Under the pieces are notes generated by a model. That model searched no databases. It had not been told where the DNA came from and worked only from the letters and a program-made list of their open reading frames with translations. Below, one piece after another: positions 6,350-13,910 of a DNA stretch of 15,339 bases (its first letter is position 1; every line of letters starts with the position of its first letter). The translations under genes and the position numbers were made by a program. Where the stretch lies: positions 1 through 15,339 of the forward strand of contig JAAYAO010000123.1 in NCBI GenBank assembly GCA_012719335.1, written 5' to 3'. Origin of the DNA: Propionibacterium sp. GTDB lineage: Bacteria; Actinomycetota; Actinomycetes; Propionibacteriales; Propionibacteriaceae.

Positions 6350-7012
6350 ATGACCGCAGCTCCGTCACCTTTGACCGCACACCGCGAGGACGACCTGATC
6401 GAGGCCATCCGGGAGGCCGATACCGCCGGGGTGCCGGTGATCCTCCGGCGCGGGGACGAGGCCTCGCCGGCGGCCGGGAGGGTGATCCTCGACGCCACCC
6501 GCGGCATCACCGTGAACGACGACGGCTGCGACCCGACCGGTCTGGTCTACTGCGGCGCGGTGACCGTCACCGTGGCGGCGGGGGAGCCCTGGGACGGTGT
6601 GGTCGCCCGGGCCGTGGCGGAGGAATGGGTCGGCCTCGAAGCCCTCTCCGGGCTGCCCGGCACGGTCGGTGAGGTGGTCGCCGCCAACCCGCAGGTCTTC
6701 GGGCAGAGCCCGGGCGACACCGTCGCGGCCGTCCACACCTGGGACCGACAGCAGCAGGCCCGCGCGTATCTGGCGATGGTCTACTGCGAGTTCGGCCCGG
6801 ACGGATCGAAGCTCTCCCGCGATCTACTGGCCGACGGCACACCGCGCTTCGTCCCGCTGAAGGTGAGCTTTCTGCTGAAACAGGGCGACCTGACCACCCC
6901 GATCAGGGATCAGAAGCTCGCCGAGCTGCTCGGGGTGTCCGAGGGGGCCAGGGTGCCGCTCCGGCAGGTGCGCGAACGGCTGCTCGAACAGCCGGCGAGC
7001 CCGACCCCATGA
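6350..7012 (+). CDS. Truncated MurB-like protein lacking FAD and catalytic motifs
   Basis: This 220-residue protein resembles the FAD-binding part of UDP-N-acetylenolpyruvoylglucosamine reductase (MurB). The similar stretches are VTVAAGEPWDGVVARAV (73-89), VGLEALSGLPGTVGEVV (94-110) and RFVPLKVSFLLKQGDLTTPI followed by LAELLGVSEGARVPLRQVRERLL near the C-terminus. Three things differ from true MurB. The glycine-rich GGGSN flavin loop is replaced by RRGDEAS (33-39). The active-site segment usually reading FGYRxSxFK is FGPDGSKL (148-155). The second catalytic domain with its SFFTNP segment is absent; MurB is normally near 350 residues. It is therefore probably a pseudoenzyme, not the cell-wall reductase. 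It is coupled by ATGA to the DUF488 gene. ATG 6350 follows a promoter so closely that the mRNA may be leaderless. A decaying pseudogene is possible, but the frame is clean. Confidence 0.7.
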   Translation: MTAAPSPLTAHREDDLIEAIREADTAGVPVILRRGDEASPAAGRVILDATRGITVNDDGCDPTGLVYCGAVTVTVAAGEPWDGVVARAVAEEWVGLEALSGLPGTVGEVVAANPQVFGQSPGDTVAAVHTWDRQQQARAYLAMVYCEFGPDGSKLSRDLLADGTPRFVPLKVSFLLKQGDLTTPIRDQKLAELLGVSEGARVPLRQVRERLLEQPASPTP

Positions 7013-7035
7013 GCGCGCCCGACCCCATGAGTGCG
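7000..7035 (+). repeat. 18-bp tandem duplication carrying the DUF488 start codon
   Basis: Units 7000-7017 and 7018-7035 each contain CCCGACCCCATGAG and match at 17 of 18 positions. The unit includes the end of the MurB-like frame, the ATGA overlap and the start of the DUF488 gene, so there are two in-frame ATGs (7009 and 7027). Only the first overlaps the upstream stop. Confidence 0.75.
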
Positions 7036-7584
7036 CCCGCACCACAGGTGTGGACGATCGGGCACTGGACCTGCCCCGAGGACGTGTTCGTCCGCACCCT
7101 GCGGGCCGCGGAGATCGACCTGGTGGTGGACGTCCGCTCCGCACCCGGCTCACGACGCAGCCCCCATTTCGATGCCGACCGGATGCCGTCCTGGCTGGCA
7201 GCCGCCGGCATCGAATACCGCCATCTGCCCGAACTGGGTGGCCGCCGGCCCCGGCAACGCGAGGTGCCCGCCGAGGTCAACGCCGGATGGCAGAACACCA
7301 GCTTCAAGAACTACGCCGACCACACCCTCACCGACGAGTACGCCCGGGGCCTGGCCACCCTGGAGGCCCTGGCCGAGCAGCAGCACGTCGCGATCATGTG
7401 CGGGGAACCGATGCCGTGGCGCTGTCACCGCTCGCTGATCGCCACCACCCTCGTCGTCCGCGGCTGGACGGTGTGGCACCTGTCGACCACCGCCGCACCG
7501 CGCCGACACGAACCGGGGGCCTGGGGTGCCGCACCGCTGGTCGGCGAGGACGGCACGGTCACCTACCCGGCGGACGCGCCGTAG
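7009..7584 (+). CDS. DUF488-family protein
   Basis: A 191-residue protein with the hallmarks of DUF488: WTIGHW at the N-terminus (about 15-20), DLVVDVRSAPGSRRSPHF (about 37-54), YRHLPELGGRR (70-80) and the Cys/His segment IMCGEPMPWRCHRSLIA (129-145) near the C-terminus. The family has no firmly established biochemistry known to me; the conserved Cys, Glu, Cys and His residues suggest a metal site or a nucleophile, which is inference. It is translationally coupled to the MurB-like gene by an ATGA overlap and has no Shine-Dalgarno of its own. ATG 7009 is preferred over the duplicated ATG 7027 because of the overlap, although 7027 would remove only six residues. Its TAG ends one base before the stop codon of the convergent antiporter gene. 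Confidence 0.85.
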   Translation: MSAPDPMSAPAPQVWTIGHWTCPEDVFVRTLRAAEIDLVVDVRSAPGSRRSPHFDADRMPSWLAAAGIEYRHLPELGGRRPRQREVPAEVNAGWQNTSFKNYADHTLTDEYARGLATLEALAEQQHVAIMCGEPMPWRCHRSLIATTLVVRGWTVWHLSTTAAPRRHEPGAWGAAPLVGEDGTVTYPADAP

Positions 7585-7585
7585 C

Positions 7586-8833
7586 TCACGACCGGGATCC
7601 GGTATCGCGGCTGACCGGGTGGGCCCGGTCGAGCGTGCGATAGATCGCCCGGCCCGGAGCGGAACTGAACCCATGGGCCACCGTGCTCGCCACCACGATC
7701 AGGGTGCCCACCGACAACACCCGCGCGTCGAGGTCGGTGCCGAGCCGCTCGGCGGCCAACACCAGGTAGAGCACCGCGGCCACCCCGACCGGCCCGAACC
7801 AGCCCAGATAGGCCCCATCCGGCATCCGCAGGTGCAACGGCCTCATCAGGGCGAACACCGCCGGTACCCGGCGCAACAGCAACACCGCCACCGCCAGCCC
7901 GATACCGGCCCAGCCCAGCCGCTGCCATTCCGCCCACGGCAACATCACCCCCAGCACGACGAAGAACGGCAGCACGGCGAACTGGTTGACCACCTCGTCG
8001 ATCTGCACCTCGGTGCGGCGGTCCTTTCCGGAGCTGAACAGGTTGAACACCAGTCCGGCCACGAAGGCGCCCACCACCCCGTTGGTGTTCAGCAGCACCG
8101 CCAACCCCAGCACCAGCAGGGCCAGCAGAATCGTGTACAGCAGAATCGGCCCGTCCTCGGTGGCGCCGTGCTCCTCACCCAACCGGAGCGCCTTGGCGGC
8201 GACGAACCCGGTCACGGCACCGACCAGTAGCGCCCCCAGCAGTTGCCAGGCGATCTCCGCCCCGGCATCGGCCGCGGTGAGCGGCCCGACGAATGCGATC
8301 GCGATCAGCACCAACGGAAAGGCCAGACCGTCGTTGGCGCCGGATTCCAGCGACAGCAATTGCCGATCGTCCTCGGGCAGGGTGCGTTCCGCGGCCTCCC
8401 CGGTGACCACGCTGGACGACAACACCGGGTCGGTCGGGCAGACCGCGGTGCCCAGCAGCAGGGCCGCGCCGAAGGACAGGCCCAGAATGCCCATCGCCAG
8501 CCCGGTCGAGACCAGCGCCATCACCGGCATCACGATCACCAGCATGATGATCAGCCGTCGTCCCTGGGCTCGCAGGGCGGAGAAGGGGTAACGCAGGGCC
8601 ACCCCCACCACCGAGATCGCGAGCAGGATTTCGGCCGGGTCGTACAGCATCGCGGGATCGTCCATGATGTTGGGCAGCGCGATCACCCCGGTGACCGCCG
8701 GCCCGAGCACCACCCCGGCGATCAGGGCGATCAACGGCTCGGACAACGGCCACTGGCGCATCCGGGCCGACACCGCGACGATCCCCACCCCGAGAACCCC
8801 GACGGTGACCAGCAACAGAGCGAAGGTGGACAA
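7586..8833 (-). CDS. Cation/proton antiporter (NhaP-like, CPA family)
   Basis: A ~415-residue polytopic membrane protein with about 12 hydrophobic segments. It should exchange Na+ or K+ for H+ across the cytoplasmic membrane. CPTDPVLSSSVVTG (about 132-145) and LESGANDGLAFP (about 162-173) are the conserved TDP and ND sites of CPA exchangers, where the Asp pair handles the ion. The middle region (EEHGATEDGPILLYT) is a cytoplasmic loop or helix, and there is no long C-terminal regulatory domain. Start: TTG 8833 lies 8 bases from AGGAG (8846-8842). A GTG at 8842 is in frame but overlaps that Shine-Dalgarno, so it is less likely. The open frame continues antisense through the next gene to 10282, which is not coding. 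A perfect hairpin (8858-8874) lies just upstream in the leader. Transported ion not determined. Confidence 0.9.
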   Translation of the reverse strand: MSTFALLLVTVGVLGVGIVAVSARMRQWPLSEPLIALIAGVVLGPAVTGVIALPNIMDDPAMLYDPAEILLAISVVGVALRYPFSALRAQGRRLIIMLVIVMPVMALVSTGLAMGILGLSFGAALLLGTAVCPTDPVLSSSVVTGEAAERTLPEDDRQLLSLESGANDGLAFPLVLIAIAFVGPLTAADAGAEIAWQLLGALLVGAVTGFVAAKALRLGEEHGATEDGPILLYTILLALLVLGLAVLLNTNGVVGAFVAGLVFNLFSSGKDRRTEVQIDEVVNQFAVLPFFVVLGVMLPWAEWQRLGWAGIGLAVAVLLLRRVPAVFALMRPLHLRMPDGAYLGWFGPVGVAAVLYLVLAAERLGTDLDARVLSVGTLIVVASTVAHGFSSAPGRAIYRTLDRAHPVSRDTGSRS

Positions 8834-8857
8834 CAGCAACACTCCTGATCCGTGGCG

Positions 8858-8874
8858 CACCCGGGCGCCGGGTG
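8858..8874 (-). promoter_or_regulatory. Perfect 7-bp hairpin in the antiporter leader
   Basis: CACCCGG (8858-8864), loop GCG, CCGGGTG (8868-8874) form a complete inverted repeat 11 bases upstream of the antiporter's AGGAG on the minus strand. All stem pairs are Watson-Crick and mostly G-C. It could be an RNA hairpin affecting ribosome access or a repressor site in the divergent intergenic region. There is no T-run, so it is not a typical terminator. Confidence 0.5.
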
Positions 8875-8989
8875 AACATGTCCCTGCATCCGAGCACCCA
8901 CGGAGGCGCCGGACGGACCCACCGTAGCCGCCCACGCCGAGTCGTAGAGTGAGCCACAACACGGATTCGGATCCGGACGGGGGTGGGGG

Positions 8990-10288
8990 ATGCGCATTGC
9001 CTTCCTGCGTCCCGGCATGACCCGCCGGCCCAGCAGCGACGCCCTGCAACCGCTGATCTTCTCGGTGATCGCAGCCCTCACCCCGGCCGACGTCGAGATC
9101 ACCTTCCACGACGGCATGATCGGCGCTCTGCCGGAGGTCATCGACGCCGACGCGGTCGCGATCACCGTGCAAACCTTCACCGCCCGGCACGCCTACGAGA
9201 TCGCCGACCGGCACCGGCAGCGTGGCATCCCGGTGATTCTGGGCGGCTACCACCCGAGCGCCTGCCCCGCCGAAGCCGCCGAGCATGCCGACGCGGTGGT
9301 GGTCGGGGAGGCCGAGGACACCTGGCCGGCGGTGTTGGCCGACCTGGCCGCGGGCCGGTTGCGTCCCCGCTACGACTCGACCAACCACAACGAGCCGGCC
9401 CCCGCCCCCGCGGTCGCACCGTTCGACCGCCGGCACTATCCGCCGCTGGGGGTGGTGCAGTTCAGCCGCGGCTGCCGCTACACCTGCGATTTCTGCTCGA
9501 TCCATGCCTTCTACGGCCGCAACATCCGCACCCGGCCGGTCGAGGCGATCGTCGCCGAGGTGGCCGCCCGTCCCGAGAAACTGCTGTTCTTCGTCGACGA
9601 CAACCTGTTCGCCGACCGGCAGAACGCCCGACGGCTGTTCGAAGCCCTGGTGCCGGTGCGCAAACGGTGGGTCTGCCAGATCTCGATGGACGTCGCCGAG
9701 GACGCCGACCTGTTGCGACTGATGCGGCGGGCCGGCTGCCTGATGGTGCTGATCGGGTTCGAATCCCTCGACCGCGACAACCTGAAACAGATGCGCAAGG
9801 GCGCCAACCTGCGCGCCGGTGACTACGACCGGGTGATCGCCACGGTCAAGCGCGCCGGGCTGATGATCTACGGCACCTTCGTGATCGGCTACGACCACGA
9901 CACCGCCGACACCGCCGGCCGGATCCGCGACTTCGCCACCGGCCACGGGTTCTCGATCGCGAACTTCAACCCGCTGATGGCGATGCCCGGCACCGGCCTG
10001 TTCGACCGGTTGCGGGACGAGGGCCGGCTGCTGCACGACCGATGGTGGTTGGCCGAGCAGTACCGCTACGGTGACGCCATGTACGTGCCGGCCGCGATGA
10101 GTCCCGAGCAACTCACCGCGAGCTGCCGCGAAGCCCGCTTCGGTTTCTACTCCGCCCGCTCCATCGCCCGCCGGGCCCTGGCCAACGCCGGCTCGCCGAT
10201 GCGGCTCGGGGTGCACCTGGCCGCCAACCACATCTCCGGGCGCGAGATCCGGGCCAAACAGGGCGCGCTGCTGGGGGAGCACCGATGA
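8990..10288 (+). CDS. B12-binding-type radical SAM enzyme (first of three)
   Basis: A 432-residue protein with the two-domain layout of cobalamin-dependent (class B-like) radical SAM enzymes. The N-terminal Rossmann-like part includes AVAITVQTFTARHAYEIA, IPVILGGYHPS and ADAVVVGEAEDTWP, all typical of the B12-binding domain. No DxHxxG motif is seen, which is common in these enzymes. The [4Fe-4S] site CRYTCDFC has C162, C166 and C169 in the C-x3-C-x2-C spacing (codon of C162 at 9473). FFVDDNLFADR and LIGFESLDRDNLKQM follow in the barrel. Such enzymes cleave S-adenosylmethionine to a 5'-deoxyadenosyl radical and methylate or rearrange unactivated carbons. Start ATG 8990 follows a purine stretch, GGGGGTGGGGG; TAGAGT (8945-8950) is a weak -10 candidate. 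It is overlapped by ATGA with the next gene. Substrate unknown. Confidence 0.92.
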   Translation: MRIAFLRPGMTRRPSSDALQPLIFSVIAALTPADVEITFHDGMIGALPEVIDADAVAITVQTFTARHAYEIADRHRQRGIPVILGGYHPSACPAEAAEHADAVVVGEAEDTWPAVLADLAAGRLRPRYDSTNHNEPAPAPAVAPFDRRHYPPLGVVQFSRGCRYTCDFCSIHAFYGRNIRTRPVEAIVAEVAARPEKLLFFVDDNLFADRQNARRLFEALVPVRKRWVCQISMDVAEDADLLRLMRRAGCLMVLIGFESLDRDNLKQMRKGANLRAGDYDRVIATVKRAGLMIYGTFVIGYDHDTADTAGRIRDFATGHGFSIANFNPLMAMPGTGLFDRLRDEGRLLHDRWWLAEQYRYGDAMYVPAAMSPEQLTASCREARFGFYSARSIARRALANAGSPMRLGVHLAANHISGREIRAKQGALLGEHR

Positions 10289-11661
10289 GGCTCACCCTGA
10301 TCAAACCCAACCTGGGCCGCACCGGGACGAAACGCTACGTCGATTCGGGACGGATGGAGCCGCTGCAACTGGGGGTGCTCGCCGGGCTCACCCCACCGGA
10401 GTACGACGTCACCCTGGTCGACGACCGCAGCGAGATCATCGACCCCGACCGGCCCACCGACCTGGTCGCGTTGACGGTGGAAACCTTCACCGCCCGCCGG
10501 GCCTACGAGATCGCCGAGCAGTACCGCCGCCGGGGCGTGCCGGTGGTGATGGGCGGTATGCACCCCACCCTGATCCCCGACGAGGTGGCCGGCTACTGCG
10601 ATGCGGTGATCACCGGTGACGCCGAAGCGGTCTGGCCCACCGTCGTGCAGGACGCCGCCGCCGGCCGACTGCAGGCCCGCTACGACGGGCACATCGCCCG
10701 GCCACCGCAAGCCGGCACCCGCCCCCGCCGCGACCTGTTCCGGGGCAAGGGCTACCTGCCGATCACCCTGTTGCAGTACTCCCGTGGCTGCCGGTACCGG
10801 TGCAGTTACTGCGCCACCAGCGTGTTCTTCGACCGGTCGCACCAGCACCGGCCGGTGGCCGAGGTGGTCGACGAGATCCGCGCCCAGAAACGCCGCTACC
10901 TGTTCTTCGTCGACGACAACATCACCGCCGACCACGACGCGGCCAAGGAACTGTTCGCCGCGCTGATTCCGCTCAAGGTGCGGTGGGTCAGCCAGGCCAG
11001 CCTCGACATGCTGCGCGACCCGGAACTGATGGACCTGATGGTGCGCAGCGGCTGCCAGGGCAACGTGATCGGCTTCGAATCGATCAGCACCGACTCGCTG
11101 ATCGGTATGCGCAAGGCGGTCAACCGGGCCGCGGCCGCCGACCGGTACGCCGGCACGATCGAACAGTTGCGCCGGCTCGGCCTGCAAACCTGGGCGGCGT
11201 TCACCATCGGTCACGACGCCGACACGATCGAATCGATCAGGGCCACCTGTGAGTTCGCGATCGCGAACAAGTTCACCTTCGCCGCCTACAACATCCTGAT
11301 GCCCTACCCGGGCACCGCGCTGTACGACGACCTGGCCGCTCAGGGCAGGTTGCTGTACGACGGCCAATGGTGGTTGCACCCCGAGTACCGCTTCAACCAT
11401 GCGGCCTTCGTCCCGGCCCGGATGAGCCCGGCCGAACTGACCCGGGTCGGTTTCGCCTGCCGCGCGAAAACCAACAGCGTCGGGTCGATCCTGCGCCGGC
11501 TGGCCGAACCGCGCACCAACCTGCGCAACCCGATGCGGTTCGCGAACTTCGTCGCCTACAACCCCCTGTTCCGTCGTGAGGTGTTCAAGAAGCAGTCGAT
11601 GGCGCTGGGGTACTGCGAACACACCACACCGGCCCGCACCCCGGGGCGCGGCGATGGCTGA
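10285..11661 (+). CDS. B12-binding-type radical SAM enzyme (second of three)
   Basis: A 458-residue relative of the preceding protein. Matching blocks appear throughout: VETFTARRAYEIAEQYRRRG and VVMGGMHPT in the B12-type domain, CRYRCSYC with C169, C173 and C176 for the iron-sulfur cluster, FFVDDNITAD and VIGFESISTDSLIGMRKA in the barrel. Even the tail is alike (NPMRF...NPLFRREVFKKQSMALG). The pair probably arose by gene duplication and then took separate steps of one pathway, which is inference. As in its neighbour, no DxHxxG cobalamin-ligand motif is seen. The start overlaps the upstream stop (ATGA, 10285-10288), and the end overlaps the following gene by 8 bases. Reaction and substrate are not predictable; C-methylation, ring formation or radical rearrangement are the options for this group. 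Confidence 0.92.
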   Translation: MRLTLIKPNLGRTGTKRYVDSGRMEPLQLGVLAGLTPPEYDVTLVDDRSEIIDPDRPTDLVALTVETFTARRAYEIAEQYRRRGVPVVMGGMHPTLIPDEVAGYCDAVITGDAEAVWPTVVQDAAAGRLQARYDGHIARPPQAGTRPRRDLFRGKGYLPITLLQYSRGCRYRCSYCATSVFFDRSHQHRPVAEVVDEIRAQKRRYLFFVDDNITADHDAAKELFAALIPLKVRWVSQASLDMLRDPELMDLMVRSGCQGNVIGFESISTDSLIGMRKAVNRAAAADRYAGTIEQLRRLGLQTWAAFTIGHDADTIESIRATCEFAIANKFTFAAYNILMPYPGTALYDDLAAQGRLLYDGQWWLHPEYRFNHAAFVPARMSPAELTRVGFACRAKTNSVGSILRRLAEPRTNLRNPMRFANFVAYNPLFRREVFKKQSMALGYCEHTTPARTPGRGDG

Positions 11662-12355
11662 GCTGACCGGTGAGGTGCTCGGCCCGTCCGAGCTGACCGG
11701 CCCCGAGCGTGACCGGATGTTCGCGATCATGGAGCAGGTCTACGACAACACCGACCGCGCCGTGTTCGAGGACGACCTGGCGGGCAAGGACGAGGTGATC
11801 GTGCTGCGCGAACCCGGCGGTGAGGTCGGCGGTTTCAGCACCCAACTGTTCGTCGACCTCGACCTCGACGGACGCACCGTGCGCGGGGTGTTCTCCGGCG
11901 ACACCGTGATCGCCCCCGAACACTGGGGCGGCATGTCGCTGTTCCAAACCTTCGCCCGCCGCTACATCGTGCCCCGCGACGACCCCTGGTACTGGTTCCT
12001 GATCTGCAAGGGGCAACGCACCTACCGGATCCTGCCGACCTTCTTCACCGACTACTGGCCCGACCGGCACCGACCCACCCCACCGGAAGCCGCCCGGATC
12101 ATGGCCGGCTATGCCACCACCCTGTTCCCCGACGACTATGACCCGGCCACCGGGGTGCTCGCCTACCGACACCCCAAGGACCGGTTGCGACCCGGCATCG
12201 CCGGGGTGGACGAGGTCACCGTCCGCAACCGCGACGCCGCCTTCTTCGCCGAGCGCAATCCCGGCCACGCACTCGGCCACGACCTGGTCTGCCTGACCGA
12301 ACTCGACCCGGGCAACCTGCGTCCCCGGCACCGCGAGCGGCTGCTCGGGCCATGA
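11654..12355 (+). CDS. GNAT-like acyltransferase, weakly recognised
   Basis: A 233-residue protein with no clear textbook match. The N-terminal half looks like a GNAT N-acyltransferase: an FEDDLAGKDEVIVLREPGGEVGGFST run (38-63) that fits strands two and three, then VRGVFSGDTVIAPEHWGGMSLFQTFARRY (76-104), where the acyl-CoA pyrophosphate loop would be. The usual Q/R-x-x-G-x-G/A is not intact, reading HWGGMS. Several aromatic residues (DDPWYWFLICKGQRTYRILPTFF) follow. It sits between the radical SAM pair and the GH3 gene, overlapping both (8 and 4 bases), so it should act in the same pathway, perhaps transferring an acyl or aminoacyl group. ATG 11654 is chosen because it precedes the recognisable domain and couples to the upstream stop; earlier in-frame starts lie inside the radical SAM gene. 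Confidence 0.7.
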   Translation: MAELTGEVLGPSELTGPERDRMFAIMEQVYDNTDRAVFEDDLAGKDEVIVLREPGGEVGGFSTQLFVDLDLDGRTVRGVFSGDTVIAPEHWGGMSLFQTFARRYIVPRDDPWYWFLICKGQRTYRILPTFFTDYWPDRHRPTPPEAARIMAGYATTLFPDDYDPATGVLAYRHPKDRLRPGIAGVDEVTVRNRDAAFFAERNPGHALGHDLVCLTELDPGNLRPRHRERLLGP

Positions 12356-13854
12356 GTATCAGCACCGGCCTGGTCACCGGGGCACTGCTGGCCGGTTACG
12401 CCCGATCCCATCGACGGCTCACCGGCATCGACGACCTGCGGGCGGTGCAGATGCGAATGCTGCGCCGCACCGTCGAGGCCAACACCACCACCTGGTTCGG
12501 ACGCCACCACGACTTCGCCCGGCTGCGCTCGGGCGCCGACTACCGGGCCGCGGTACCGGTCAGCGGCTGGGACGACCTGGCGCCGACGATCGACCGGGTC
12601 GCCGCCGGTGAACCCGGGGTGCTCACCACCGAACCGGTACGCCTGCTCGAACCGTCGTCCGGTTCGACCGCGGCCACCAAACTGATCCCGTACACCGCGG
12701 GCCTGTTGTGGCAGTTCCGCGCCGGCCTGCAACCGTGGCTGTTCGACCTGTACACCCGGCACCGGGGGCTGGGCCGGGGCCGCAGCTACTGGTCGGCCAC
12801 CCCCGCGGCCACCCACCCGCGCGGCGACACCGTGGTGCCGATCGGCTTCGAGCAGGACACCGACTACCTCGGCCCGCTCGCCGCCAGGTTGATGGGCACG
12901 GTGTTCGCCGTCGGCCCCGAGGTCGCCCGGGCGGCGACGATGGACGAGTTCCGTCGGCGCACCGCCACCGGGTTGCTCGCCGCGGCGGACCTGCGCCTGA
13001 TCAGCGTCTGGAACCCCACCTTCCTGACGGTGCTGCTCGACTGGCTGGTCGACCACCACACCGAGGTGCTGGACGGGCTGCCCCCGGCCCGACGCCGCCG
13101 GGTCGCCGCTGCCGTGACCGCCCGGGACTGGCCGACGATCTGGCCCGACCTGCAGGTGATCTCCTGCTGGGCCGACGCCCAAGCGGCCGGCCCGGCCGCC
13201 GACCTGGCCCGGTTTTTTCCGCGGGCAACGGTTCAGCCCAAGGGGTTGTTGGCCACCGAGGCGATGATCAGCCTGCCGCTGACCGCCGCGGGTGGGGCGG
13301 TACTGGCCGCCCGCTCACATGTGGTGGAGTTCCTGGCCGGGGACGGGCACTGTCGCTGGGCCGACGAGGTCGAGGTCGGTGAACGCTACGAGGTGGTGGT
13401 CACCACCGCCGGCGGGTTGTACCGATACCGACTCGGTGACCTGGTCGAGGTGACCGGACGCCACGGCACCCTGCCGGTGCTGCGGTTCGTCGGGCGCGCC
13501 GACAAGGTCAGCGATCTGGTGGGGGAGAAACTCAACGAGGCCTTCGTCGCCGATTGCCTGGCCGAACTAGGCATCACCGGCTTCGCGATGCTGGCCCCCG
13601 ACACCGACCCGACACCGCACTACGTCCTGTACGCCGAACGGGCCGACCAACAGGTCGCGGCCCGGCTGGACGCCGCGCTGCGGGCGTCCTTCCACTACGA
13701 CTACGCCCGACGCCTCGGCCAACTCGGCCCCGTCCGTCCGGTCGTGGTGGGCCCCGACGCCCGGCAGCGGTACCTCGACGCCCGCGTGGCCGCCGGGATG
13801 CGGCTGGGGGATGTCAAGGTGCCGGCGCTGGACACTGACGGACGTCCGGTGTAG
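12352..13854 (+). CDS. GH3-family acyl-adenylate-forming enzyme
   Basis: A 500-residue member of the GH3 family, whose plant members join amino acids to jasmonate or auxin through an acyl-AMP. The ATP-binding loop EPSSGSTAATKLIPYT (about 100-115) is close to the family motif. GLLATEAMISLPL (298-310) lies where the second nucleotide motif is expected, and GGLYRYRLGDLVEVTG (354-369) is the third. The hinge FVGRADKVSDLVGEKLNE (379-396) precedes a C-terminal domain. Length is slightly shorter than the plant enzymes. Bacterial GH3 proteins are mostly uncharacterised. In this operon it would activate a carboxylate and couple it to an amine, or hand it to the GNAT-like neighbour, which is inference. 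ATG overlaps the previous stop. Its TAG (13852-13854) lies inside the operator of the following toxin-antitoxin module. Confidence 0.88.
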   Translation: MSISTGLVTGALLAGYARSHRRLTGIDDLRAVQMRMLRRTVEANTTTWFGRHHDFARLRSGADYRAAVPVSGWDDLAPTIDRVAAGEPGVLTTEPVRLLEPSSGSTAATKLIPYTAGLLWQFRAGLQPWLFDLYTRHRGLGRGRSYWSATPAATHPRGDTVVPIGFEQDTDYLGPLAARLMGTVFAVGPEVARAATMDEFRRRTATGLLAAADLRLISVWNPTFLTVLLDWLVDHHTEVLDGLPPARRRRVAAAVTARDWPTIWPDLQVISCWADAQAAGPAADLARFFPRATVQPKGLLATEAMISLPLTAAGGAVLAARSHVVEFLAGDGHCRWADEVEVGERYEVVVTTAGGLYRYRLGDLVEVTGRHGTLPVLRFVGRADKVSDLVGEKLNEAFVADCLAELGITGFAMLAPDTDPTPHYVLYAERADQQVAARLDAALRASFHYDYARRLGQLGPVRPVVVGPDARQRYLDARVAAGMRLGDVKVPALDTDGRPV

Positions 13855-13885
13855 TTGGTCGACTACAATGTAGTCGGTGTAGTCG
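13851..13885 (+). promoter_or_regulatory. Promoter/operator of the toxin-antitoxin module
   Basis: Four copies of a 7-base element are packed here: GTAGTTG (13851-13857), CGACTAC (13860-13866, inverted), GTAGTCG (13870-13876) and GTAGTCG (13879-13885). The middle two form a perfect palindrome around AAT. TACAAT (13864-13869), five of six matches to TATAAT, lies in the centre, so a bound regulator would hide the -10 box. No good -35 box is seen. Arrays of short inverted and direct repeats fit the cooperative binding of ribbon-helix-helix antitoxins to their own promoters. Confidence 0.7.
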
Positions 13886-13910
13886 TACCGCTGAGGGAAA
13901 GGAACGTGAC

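Noticed and set aside
5143..6672. Long plus-strand open frame across two minus-strand genes
   Set aside because: Composition is Gln/His/Arg-rich, it crosses three unrelated genes, and recognisable proteins occupy the other frames.
6350..7012. Genuine MurB for peptidoglycan synthesis
   Set aside because: The flavin loop, the YRxS active-site segment and the C-terminal catalytic domain are missing.
8843..10282. Long minus-strand open frame continuing upstream of the antiporter
   Set aside because: It runs antisense to a radical SAM gene with full motifs, and its translation is low-complexity GC-driven sequence. The antiporter starts at its own Shine-Dalgarno near 8833.
10147..11730. 527-codon open frame on the minus strand
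   Set aside because: It is antisense to the second radical SAM gene and shows no domain; this is typical of high-GC shadow frames.
13851..13885. CRISPR-like or transposon-end repeat array
   Set aside because: The units are 7 bases with 2-3 base gaps and no spacers, and they surround a -10 box before an antitoxin gene, which fits an operator.
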